Assembly: GCA_003517845.1 (NCBI GenBank)
Contig: DOZU01000050.1
Coordinates: forward strand, 1 to 30,506
DNA: 30,506 nucleotides
Source of the DNA: Clostridiales bacterium
Lineage (GTDB): Bacteria; Bacillota; Sulfobacillia; UBA995
Reading direction: 5' to 3'
The translations under genes and the position numbers were made by a program. Below the pieces are notes generated by a model, which worked only from the letters and a program-made list of their open reading frames with translations, was not told the origin of the DNA and did no database searches. Position 1 is the first letter of the stretch, and every line of letters begins with the position of its first letter. Positions 6,651-13,469 of the stretch are shown here, in pieces.

Positions 6651-6965
6651 TTGAAAGTCTATCGCGTACCCTTCCTGCTGCGCTTCGAGGAGCGGCTGTT
6701 CGGGGGCTACCTGAGCACCCGGCAACTGGCTTATCTGCTGCTCGCCTTGGTTTCCGCTTACGGGTGGTGGCGGGTAGCCCGGCCGCAGACCACGCTCGCG
6801 GTTGCCGGCATCGCGTTCTTCCTCGCCTTCGGCGCAGCCCTGGCATTCGTGTCCTTGCCTTGGCTGAGCCTCCGGCTCGACACTTTCATGTGGTTGGGGC
6901 TGCGATTTTGCCTGGCCCCGCGCGCGTTTCCTTACATGCGTGGCAGCCGACGGGACAGGAGGTAA
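6651..6965 (+). CDS. PrgI/VirB3-like secretion-system protein
   Basis: This 104-residue protein starts MKVYRVPFLLRFEERLFGGYLS and has two adjacent hydrophobic segments at about residues 26-42 and 47-70. The layout (short N-terminus with a VP...ERLFGGYLS-type motif, then two membrane helices directly before the VirB4-type genes) matches the PrgI family, the Gram-positive counterpart of VirB3. TTG 6651 follows GAAGAAGGGG at 6632-6641. It lies in a tight run with the TraC-like and VirB4 genes (3-base gap to the next start), so the proteins are probably made together as an inner-membrane complex. Confidence 0.75.
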   Translation: MKVYRVPFLLRFEERLFGGYLSTRQLAYLLLALVSAYGWWRVARPQTTLAVAGIAFFLAFGAALAFVSLPWLSLRLDTFMWLGLRFCLAPRAFPYMRGSRRDRR

Positions 6966-6968
6966 GTG

Positions 6969-7697
6969 ATGTCCTGGCTATGGTACTTGTTCCTGGCAGC
7001 AGTCGTCGGCGTGGGCGGCGCCCTGCTCCTGGGCGGCTTGGGTCTGTCCCGGCGGCCAAGGTCGTCCCAGGACTTCATCGGCATCCAGGGCGTGGACCGG
7101 GGCGTTTTGGTTCTGCCCGGGGGCCGCAGCCGGCTGGTGCTGGAGGTTGCCGGGGCGGTCAACTTCGCCCTTCTGAGCCCGGAAGAGCAGGACCGGGTGG
7201 AAGCCTCTTTCCGGCGGCTCCTGGCTTCGCTCAGTTTTCCGGTGCAGTTTTACTGTCAGACCCGCCTTTTGGACGTCAGCCACGCGCTGGAGGCCGCGCG
7301 GGCGGCGCCCGTAGCCGAAAGCATGCGGGAGTATGCCGCCGACTACACGCGCAACCTCGAAAGCCTGATGGGCCGGCAGATCCTGGTGCGGCGGAACTTC
7401 CTGGTGATTGCTTGCGACGGCGGTGCCGACGGGACTGACGTGGCCGCGGAACTCGGACGCCGGGCGTCCGTCCTCGCGGCCGAGCTGGGCAACTGGCTTG
7501 GCTGCCGCGTGCTGTCGAGCGACGAAGTGATCGCCCTTTTTTATACCGCCTACAACAAAGAGCGGGCGCTTGAAACCCGGGCCGGCGGCGTCGACTGGCA
7601 AAGCTACCGGTCCTTGGTCGTGGGAGGGAGGAGTCTTGGTGAAGTTCGGGAGCTTGCGCGGCAGTATGCGAGCCGCTTCTTCGGCGGCCGCCGGTGA
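6969..7697 (+). CDS. TraC-like domain protein of the conjugation apparatus
   Basis: This is a 242-residue protein with one N-terminal transmembrane helix (about residues 3-24), then a cytoplasmic domain resembling the TraC/VirB4 N-terminal-type domain. It includes a segment on parental surface loading (FRRLLASLSFPVQFYCQTR) and a later ESLMGRQILVRRNFLVIAC. Such separate domain proteins commonly sit just before VirB4 in Gram-positive conjugative elements and are thought to help organise the ATPase at the membrane. ATG 6969 has AGGAGG 7 bases upstream; GTG 6966 is the alternative. It overlaps the start of the VirB4 gene by about 60 bases. Confidence 0.7.
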   Translation: MSWLWYLFLAAVVGVGGALLLGGLGLSRRPRSSQDFIGIQGVDRGVLVLPGGRSRLVLEVAGAVNFALLSPEEQDRVEASFRRLLASLSFPVQFYCQTRLLDVSHALEAARAAPVAESMREYAADYTRNLESLMGRQILVRRNFLVIACDGGADGTDVAAELGRRASVLAAELGNWLGCRVLSSDEVIALFYTAYNKERALETRAGGVDWQSYRSLVVGGRSLGEVRELARQYASRFFGGRR

Positions 7698-9501
7698 AGG
7701 CCAAGAGCCCGCGCAGCGTCGTTTGGCGGGCGGAGTGCCTTCCCTGGCGGATCTGATTGCGCCGGACGGCGTGCGGGTCGACCCCTCGCACGTGCAGGTG
7801 GGCAGCCGCTGGGTGACGACTTACGTCGTGTCCGCGTTACCGGCGCTGGTGGCGTTCGGTTTCCTTTCCGCCCTTCACGAGATCGGCGACGTGGAAGTCG
7901 CCATGCATGTCCATCCGGCGGACGACCGCGAGGTCATTAACGAACTCAGCGCGCACCTGGTCAAGACCGAGTCGGACATGCTTCTGTCCTTGCGCCGGGG
8001 GGACACCCGGAACCATGCCGCGCAGCAAGAGACCCGGCAGACGCTCGAGGAACTCCGGCGGGCCGTCCAGTGCAACGAGACGCGCCTCTTCTACGTGACG
8101 ATCTGCTTTGCCATCGCCGCGGACACCCTGGAAGAGCTGGGGCGGCGGCGACTGCTCGTCGAGCAGCGGCTGGCCGGGCGCATGGTCCGGATTGTGCGGG
8201 CGTTTCTCCGGCAAGCCGACGGTCTCAAGTCGGTCCTGCCGATGGGGACGAACCTGCTCGCCGACATCTATCAGAACTTCGACCTTGGCTCCGCCGCCTC
8301 ACTCTTTCCGTGGGGCGGGGCCGACATCGTGCACGAGGGAGGGGTTTTTCTAGGGTTCAACCTTTCGACCGGCGCGCCGATCATGTTCAATGCCCACGTG
8401 GGCCCGCCGGTGCTTGCCAACCCGCACCTCGGCGTATTCGGCGTGGCCGGTTCCGGCAAGAGCTTTTTCCTGAAGACGCTGGCCGCCCGATCGGCGGTGC
8501 TGGGCGTCCGGACCGCCTTTCTCGATCCCGACGGCGAGTACGGGGCCTTGGTGCGGCGCGCCGGTGGCGTGTACGTGCGCCTTTCGCCCGAAGGCCCGGT
8601 AGCGGTCAACCCCTTCGATCTTGAGGCCGACGACGACGAGGCCGGAGACGGGCGGGTCAACCTGCTTGAAAAGCTCGGCGACATAAAAGCCCTCGTTGCG
8701 GTGATGGTCGAGGGGATGGGGGAGCGCCTGACCGGCGAGGAACGCGCTTTGGTGGAGATCGTGGCCCGCGAAGAGTATGCCGCGCGCGGCATATCCGAAG
8801 CCGCCGGTTCGCTCGAGGAGCCCTACTCTGAGTTCGCGGCTGCAACCTACTCCGTCGGGACCCGTCGGAAGGAGATGCCCACGCTTTCGAGCTTTCACGG
8901 TAGGCTACGCGCTCGCGGCGCCCCGGCCGAGCGTCTTTGCCGGTTGCTCGAGTCCTACCTGCGGGGGGGAAGCCTGGGATTGTTCGACGGCCCGAGCAGC
9001 GTTGAGCTGGGTGACGCGCCTCTGGTGGGTTTCGACCTGTCCGTGCTCGAAGAGCGGTTCGCCCGGCCGCTCGCGATGCACGTCACGCTCGGCTGGATCT
9101 GGGAGAAGTTCGTCAAGTCGAGCCCGCGTACTCTCAAGCGCGTGATAGTGGACGAGGGCTGGATGTTCATGAAGTACGCGGATACCGCCGCTTTCCTTGA
9201 GAACATGGCCCGGCGGGCGCGCAAGCGGCGGTGCAGTCTTTGCGTAGCCTCGCAGTCTTTCCGGGAGTTCGCCGAGGATCCCTTGGGCCGCGCCGTGCTC
9301 ACCAATCTTGACACGCTCATGCTCATGCAACAATCGAGCAAGGACATCGACGAGGTCGCGCGGGCCTTCCAGCTCTCTCAGGGTCAGCGGGAGTTCCTGC
9401 TGGCCGTAGGGGTGGGTGAAGGCCTGCTGCGGGCGGGCCGCCAGGTGGCTGGCGCGCGCGTGGTCGCCTCGGAATTCGAGCTGCAGTTCGTGACGACTTG
9501 A
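7639..9501 (+). CDS. virB4: VirB4/TraC-family type IV secretion ATPase
   Basis: This 620-residue ATPase has Walker A GVAGSGKS at 268-275, Walker B VIVDEGW at 502-508 and the flanking VirB4 hallmarks, including FLDPDGEYGALVRRAGG after Walker A, and SLCVASQSFREF and NLDTLMLMQQS near the end. The N-terminal ~250 residues form the usual VirB4 domain (HPADDREVINELS, DTLEELGRRR). VirB4 powers pilus assembly and substrate transfer at the inner membrane. GTG 7639 follows GGGAGGAG at 7626-7633; the open frame upstream is inside the previous gene. It is the strongest evidence that this region encodes a conjugation-type secretion system. Confidence 0.93.
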   Translation: MKFGSLRGSMRAASSAAAGEGQEPAQRRLAGGVPSLADLIAPDGVRVDPSHVQVGSRWVTTYVVSALPALVAFGFLSALHEIGDVEVAMHVHPADDREVINELSAHLVKTESDMLLSLRRGDTRNHAAQQETRQTLEELRRAVQCNETRLFYVTICFAIAADTLEELGRRRLLVEQRLAGRMVRIVRAFLRQADGLKSVLPMGTNLLADIYQNFDLGSAASLFPWGGADIVHEGGVFLGFNLSTGAPIMFNAHVGPPVLANPHLGVFGVAGSGKSFFLKTLAARSAVLGVRTAFLDPDGEYGALVRRAGGVYVRLSPEGPVAVNPFDLEADDDEAGDGRVNLLEKLGDIKALVAVMVEGMGERLTGEERALVEIVAREEYAARGISEAAGSLEEPYSEFAAATYSVGTRRKEMPTLSSFHGRLRARGAPAERLCRLLESYLRGGSLGLFDGPSSVELGDAPLVGFDLSVLEERFARPLAMHVTLGWIWEKFVKSSPRTLKRVIVDEGWMFMKYADTAAFLENMARRARKRRCSLCVASQSFREFAEDPLGRAVLTNLDTLMLMQQSSKDIDEVARAFQLSQGQREFLLAVGVGEGLLRAGRQVAGARVVASEFELQFVTT

Positions 9502-9527
9502 CTTGATCCATCAGGAGGTGACCCAGC

Positions 9528-11360
9528 ATGCTGAGGTCCTTGCTAGGGCGGCGTCGCTTGCTGCGCATGGCCGCGGCGGCGGTCTTGGTCCTGCTGGCGG
9601 TTTCCGTTGCGGGGACGGCTTTGGCGAGGAGTCCGGCGGTGGTAGTGCCGGACCCCACCCCTCCGTCGCCGCGAGCGGACTACCGGGAGACCCTGCTGGG
9701 CCGCCTGCTCGGCGGCATGCTACTGGCCATGTCGCGAGGCCTCATGACCATCATAGAAGGGGTGCAGGCCACCAACATCCAAGAGCTGGTCTTCGACCCG
9801 CCCGCCGACTGGGTGCACGGCACGTTCACGCCCGATGAATGGGCTCACGTGCTCCGCTGGCACGGCATTCTCCGGGCCATATCCTTGTCCGCGATGGTGC
9901 TGTGGCTCGGCGCTATGATCGTCGGCTTCAAGGTGCTTGCCAGCAGCTTCGCTCCCGAGCGGCGCGCCGGGCTGGGCTTGATGGCGACCAAAGTCCTGCT
10001 GGTGCTGATCGTGGCCCTGTCCGGTCCTCTCCTTGCCGGGCTGTTCCTTGAACTCAACCAGGCGCTGACCGGCGCGATTCGCAGCGCCTTGGAGGCCCAA
10101 GGCATCCTCCAGGGGCTCGATCAGGTGGGCCGCGCGGACTTCATCGACACCATCCGCACCGGCAGTTCCATCATTGACGGGCTGGTGTCCCTGATGTACG
10201 TCGGCGTCACGGTGGTTTTCAATCTTCTCTATTTCATCCGCCGGATGATGCTGGCCCTTACCGTAATCGTCCTGCCCCTCGTGGCCTGGGCGTTTGTGTC
10301 CACGCGGACCGCCCTCGCGGCCATGACCGTGCTTTCCGAGCTTTGGTCCAACGCCCTGATGCCGTTCACCCACGCTATAGCGCTGGCGCTGTATCTGGCC
10401 TTCGTGCGCCTGGACGACCCTCGCTGGTGGGTGCCTATCGTCGGCCTGTATCTTGTCATCCTGATGGCGAACTTCCTGCGCCGTCTGATGACGGGGCTGC
10501 TCGAATGGTTTGGCGTAGGCGAAGAGCGGTTCGCCGGCGCCGCCGCCGCCGGTCTGGGCGGGCTGATGGCGATCGGCACTTTGATCCCCGCGCTCGCCGG
10601 CGCCCACGCCCGCCAGCTGGGGGCGATTCCTCCGCGGCGTCTCCCCGAAGCCGGCGCCGCTGCTGGCGCTGCCGGCACCTTCGCGGGCGGCGGCACAGGA
10701 GGGGCCACCCTGGCTTTCGCGGGCATGCCGCCCATTGGTGGCGGGCCGGGGCCCGGGCGATTCAGTCCGGGCGGCGGCGGTTCCCCCTCTTCCGGGGGAT
10801 TCGTGCAAACTCCGCTCGTTACCCCCTGGAACCTGGACGATAACCGGATGACGCTCACGGGCGGGCCTCCGGGCGGTGGGGCTCCCCCTTCATCCGGTGG
10901 CTATACGCCGTCATCCTCGGGCTTGCTGGTTCCCGCCTCCGCGTCGGGGTTTGCCCCGTCTTCCCGGGGTGCCGGACCCGCAGGGTCCGGTCGGGGCTCG
11001 GGGGGTCCTGGCAGGCCTCCGCGCGAAGAAACGCAGCAGCGCGTGTGGCGTGATGCCGGCCGCCAGACCGGCTGGGATCGGTACCGGGTAGCCTCGAGCA
11101 CCAGTGCCGGGCTCCTGGGTACCGTGGTGGGCATGGGCTTTGACGCGGCTGGGCTGCCGGGTCTCGGGGCCGCTCCGCTGCGGGAGCATTTTACCGGCGG
11201 TGCCGGCGCTGTGACCGACACCGCGGAAGGATTTTACTGGTGGATCCACAACCGCCGGAACCCCATCCCTGCCGTTGATTGCGAGGGGCGGGCCGGCGTT
11301 CCTGCAAGGCCCGCGCAGGGCCATGCGGCTGTGGCGGCGAACCGAGCCCGCGTGATCTAG
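9528..11360 (+). CDS. VirB6/TrbL-like polytopic membrane protein with long Gly/Pro/Ser tail
   Basis: This is a 610-residue protein. An N-terminal signal or membrane segment (about residues 12-33) is followed by at least five further hydrophobic segments between about residues 110 and 360, then a ~250-residue tail rich in Gly, Pro and Ser (for example GGGPGPGRFSPGGGG). The position after VirB4, the number of helices and the length fit the VirB6/TrbL channel proteins. The SD AGGAGGTG is 8-9 bases before ATG 9528. The disordered tail is longer than in typical VirB6 and ends in an ordered-looking basic segment (RNPIPAV and beyond); its function is unknown. Confidence 0.75.
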   Translation: MLRSLLGRRRLLRMAAAAVLVLLAVSVAGTALARSPAVVVPDPTPPSPRADYRETLLGRLLGGMLLAMSRGLMTIIEGVQATNIQELVFDPPADWVHGTFTPDEWAHVLRWHGILRAISLSAMVLWLGAMIVGFKVLASSFAPERRAGLGLMATKVLLVLIVALSGPLLAGLFLELNQALTGAIRSALEAQGILQGLDQVGRADFIDTIRTGSSIIDGLVSLMYVGVTVVFNLLYFIRRMMLALTVIVLPLVAWAFVSTRTALAAMTVLSELWSNALMPFTHAIALALYLAFVRLDDPRWWVPIVGLYLVILMANFLRRLMTGLLEWFGVGEERFAGAAAAGLGGLMAIGTLIPALAGAHARQLGAIPPRRLPEAGAAAGAAGTFAGGGTGGATLAFAGMPPIGGGPGPGRFSPGGGGSPSSGGFVQTPLVTPWNLDDNRMTLTGGPPGGGAPPSSGGYTPSSSGLLVPASASGFAPSSRGAGPAGSGRGSGGPGRPPREETQQRVWRDAGRQTGWDRYRVASSTSAGLLGTVVGMGFDAAGLPGLGAAPLREHFTGGAGAVTDTAEGFYWWIHNRRNPIPAVDCEGRAGVPARPAQGHAAVAANRARVI

Positions 11361-11379
11361 GAAAGGAGGGAGCGGCTTC

Positions 11380-11478
11380 GTGCTTGCCCGGCCTCTTCGG
11401 CCGGGCAGGGACAGAACCGCGATCGCATGTACTCAAGACAGCTCGAAGACCGGACCGTCTCGGACGTTTCGCGGATAG
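11380..11478 (+). other. Possible 32-codon leader ORF with a strong ribosome binding site
   Basis: AAAGGAGGG (11362-11370) is placed correctly for GTG 11380, which opens a short frame ending at TAG 11476-11478. It overlaps the start of the next gene (ATG 11427) in another frame. A perfect 9-bp hairpin (11385-11393 with 11399-11407, loop TCTTC) lies inside it. The peptide shows no recognisable feature. It could be a translated leader that controls the next gene, or the remnant of a frameshift in this gene's start. Confidence 0.3.
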
Positions 11479-12284
11479 GCCGGGCGGTAAGTTCGCTGGT
11501 AATAGGCAAGCTGACCGCCGCGCTCGGCCTTGCCTTGAAGAAACTCCTGGTTCTGGCCGGAAAGAAGCTCTTGCTGCTGGCTGCGAAGGCAGCCCTCGCC
11601 ACCCTGAAGGCCTTTGTGCTCGTCTTCGGTAAGGTGGCGCTGGTGGTGGCCTTGGTTTTGGCGCTGGCCTCCGCCGTGTCCGCCTGCTTGCCCGTCGGTG
11701 CCCCCGGCCCCGACCCCGGCCCCGGCGGGACCGACGCTGACATCTTCCTGTTTCGGGAGCTTTATGAGGCTGCGGTGTACCAGACATTCCCCCCCGAGGG
11801 CCTTGAGTTCCGGGCCGACCACGAGCTGCCCTGGGCGGTGGTGTGGGCGGTTCACCTCGTGATTTCTCCCGAACTCGACGAGCGGTGGATCCCCCAGATC
11901 GCGTCGATGCTCGCGCCCCGCTTCGAATGGGTCGAGCGCACGGCCCTTCGCGGCAGGTTGCCGGGTCGGGCCGAAGGCCTGGTGATATTCGAGCGCCAGC
12001 GGCTGATCGCAGCCGTCGACCGCTGGTCCGGCCGCGTGGAATACCGTCATGAGCGGCGTCGGGTCGATCTGCCCGACGGATCCTGGCGCGAGTACTACGT
12101 TGCGACCGGCCCCCACGGCGCCGCTACGCTGGATCGCCTCTCTGAGAGCTTGAGCGGGCTGCTTGGCCGGCCGGTAGCGCCCGAACTGGTCAGCTTGCTT
12201 GCCGGGGCGGCCATGCAGGTGCAGCAAGGGAACTACGAAGTTGGCGTGGTGGATACCTTCTTGCTCCGGGTGGACGACTTTTGA
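11427..12284 (+). CDS. Lys-rich membrane-anchored protein, likely secretion-module component
   Basis: This is a 285-residue protein. Residues ~28-85 form an unusual run of hydrophobic stretches punctuated by lysine pairs (KKLLVLAGKKLLLLAAK), then a clean transmembrane helix, and a C-terminal extracytoplasmic domain of about 190 residues that begins after a PGPDPGPGG linker. I recognise no family. ATG 11427 lacks a good ribosome binding site, while the strong one at 11362-11370 serves a different frame. The gene follows the VirB6-like gene and is closed by a strong terminator, so it is probably the last gene of the secretion module; a VirB8-like role is possible but unproven. Confidence 0.65.
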   Translation: MYSRQLEDRTVSDVSRIGRAVSSLVIGKLTAALGLALKKLLVLAGKKLLLLAAKAALATLKAFVLVFGKVALVVALVLALASAVSACLPVGAPGPDPGPGGTDADIFLFRELYEAAVYQTFPPEGLEFRADHELPWAVVWAVHLVISPELDERWIPQIASMLAPRFEWVERTALRGRLPGRAEGLVIFERQRLIAAVDRWSGRVEYRHERRRVDLPDGSWREYYVATGPHGAATLDRLSESLSGLLGRPVAPELVSLLAGAAMQVQQGNYEVGVVDTFLLRVDDF

Positions 12285-12353
12285 TCCGGGGGCGCGAGCC
12301 GTGCGCTTTACGCCCGGCAGACCGTCTCGGCGGCTGAGCAAGGGTATTTCTCG

Positions 12354-12404
12354 GGGCCGGACTGTGAGGGGCAAAGAGCTTCCTCCGTCCGGCCCTTTTT
12401 GTTT
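12354..12404 (+). terminator. Strong terminator closing the secretion module
   Basis: A 9-bp stem GGGCCGGAC/GTCCGGCCC (12354-12362 with 12387-12395) contains an inner GAGG/CCTC pairing and is followed by TTTTTGTTT. This is a typical intrinsic terminator and marks the end of the 5566-12284 unit. Confidence 0.88.
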
Positions 12405-12425
12405 ATTTCGGGGGGTGGGGGAGTG

Positions 12426-12692
12426 ATGTCGCGCGTTCCGCGCGTTCTTTGGGTGCAAGTGCTGCGGCGAAAGCGGCCAGTCCGCTCCTACTTGCTCTAC
12501 ACCGATCAGGCGGACGCTCAGGTGCGGCGGCTGCATCAAGGTTTTCGAGTAGCCTTACAGGAGCATCCCGAGGCGGCGCCCTGGCCCGGTCCCGTCCCGG
12601 CCGGTGTCGGCTTCGCGTCGGCGCCGCCGAAAGCCCGCAGACCCCGGAGGCAGAATCAGGAAGGAACGAAAGCCGGTCCTGGTGAACAATAA
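12426..12692 (+). CDS. Unknown small basic protein
   Basis: This is an 88-residue protein beginning MSRVPRVLWVQVLRRKRPVR, with a strongly basic C-terminus. ATG 12426 follows a G-rich stretch (GGGGTGGGGGAG) that can act as a ribosome binding site. There is no signal peptide or membrane segment and I recognise no family. It stands directly after the terminator, so it may begin the next transcription unit. The reading frame is short and lacks motif support. Confidence 0.5.
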   Translation: MSRVPRVLWVQVLRRKRPVRSYLLYTDQADAQVRRLHQGFRVALQEHPEAAPWPGPVPAGVGFASAPPKARRPRRQNQEGTKAGPGEQ

Positions 12693-12723
12693 AGCACCGG
12701 GAACGGCGACCGTCCGTTTCAAG

Positions 12724-12744
12724 GTCCCGGCCTCCGGCCGGGAC
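12724..12744 (+). promoter_or_regulatory. 9-bp hairpin upstream of the stalk-domain gene
   Basis: GTCCCGGCC (12724-12732) pairs perfectly with GGCCGGGAC (12736-12744) around TCC. No T-tract follows. It lies between the 12692 stop and the TTG start at 12777 and may influence translation or stability. Confidence 0.35.
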
Positions 12745-12776
12745 GGTTGCAGAGCACTCCGACGGAGGTGTTTGCG

Positions 12777-13367
12777 TTGTTCAGGAAGCCCGTCTTGTAT
12801 ATCATTGTGCTCGCGTTCGTCGCGGTCGCGCCCCGGACGGCCCTGGCCCACTGCCGGCGCTGGCCCTGTCCCGACTTTCCAGTCGTAACCCTGCCCGGCA
12901 CGGCTCCGATAGGGACAGGTACCGGCAATCCCGTGCCGCTGGATGAACGCACCCCCCGGGGTTCGCGCCCGGTTTTCGTGCACGTAAACGGACGGCACGT
13001 CGACTTCCCCGACGTGTTTTCCCACTGGTGGCCGGCCGAAGGCCGTACTTTCGTCCCCGTCCGCTTTGTCGCCGAACGTCTTGGCGCGACCGTGACCTGG
13101 AACCACGACACTCAAGAAGTGCTCATCGAGCTGCCCGGCCGGCGCATCGAGCTTGAGATCGGCCGCCAAACCGCGACCGTGAACGGGACTGCGGTCGAAC
13201 TCGAAATCGCGCCGTTTCTGTTCGCCGCGCTTGACCGGCACCGCGTCCTGCAGGGCCGTACTTTGGTGCCCCTGCGCCTGGTCTCCGAAGGTCTTGGCGC
13301 CCGCGTCGAGTGGGTGCCTCCTTCGCCGGAAAACATCGATCCCCGTGTCTTGATCACTTTCCCCTGA
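12777..13367 (+). CDS. Secreted copper-amine-oxidase-N (stalk) domain protein
   Basis: This is a 196-residue protein with a clear signal peptide (FRKPVLYIIVLAFVAV..., cleavage near residues 21-24). The mature part holds the paired repeats of the copper amine oxidase N-terminal (stalk) domain: FVPVRFVAERLGATVTWN and LVPLRLVSEGLGARVEWV. No catalytic oxidase part exists. In Clostridia and Bacilli this domain is common in exported and cell-wall proteins. TTG 12777 is preferred because GAGGTG lies 6 bases upstream and the signal peptide then begins correctly. It belongs to the group of exported genes between the two secretion machines. Confidence 0.85.
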   Translation: MFRKPVLYIIVLAFVAVAPRTALAHCRRWPCPDFPVVTLPGTAPIGTGTGNPVPLDERTPRGSRPVFVHVNGRHVDFPDVFSHWWPAEGRTFVPVRFVAERLGATVTWNHDTQEVLIELPGRRIELEIGRQTATVNGTAVELEIAPFLFAALDRHRVLQGRTLVPLRLVSEGLGARVEWVPPSPENIDPRVLITFP

Positions 13368-13388
13368 TCGCTTCTTCTCCCGCGCCCG

Positions 13389-13438
13389 GCAGGCGGGGCG
13401 GCCGAAAGTCCGGCTGTTCCCGCCTGCTTTCGCTTTTC
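13389..13438 (+). terminator. Terminator after the stalk-domain gene
   Basis: GCAGGCGGG (13389-13397) pairs with CCCGCCTGC (13419-13427), with an inner GCCG/CGGC stem, followed by TTTCGCTTTTCCT. It lies 21 bases after the stop codon. Confidence 0.7.
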
Positions 13439-13469
13439 CTAACCCTTCCCAAAAGGCGGTGTACTCCCC

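Noticed and set aside
6536..7438. Plus-strand 300-codon open frame overlapping the PrgI- and TraC-like genes
   Set aside because: Its translation is Arg/Gly/Pro-rich and motif-free, while the two genes in the other frames have membrane helices, ribosome binding sites and correct family context.
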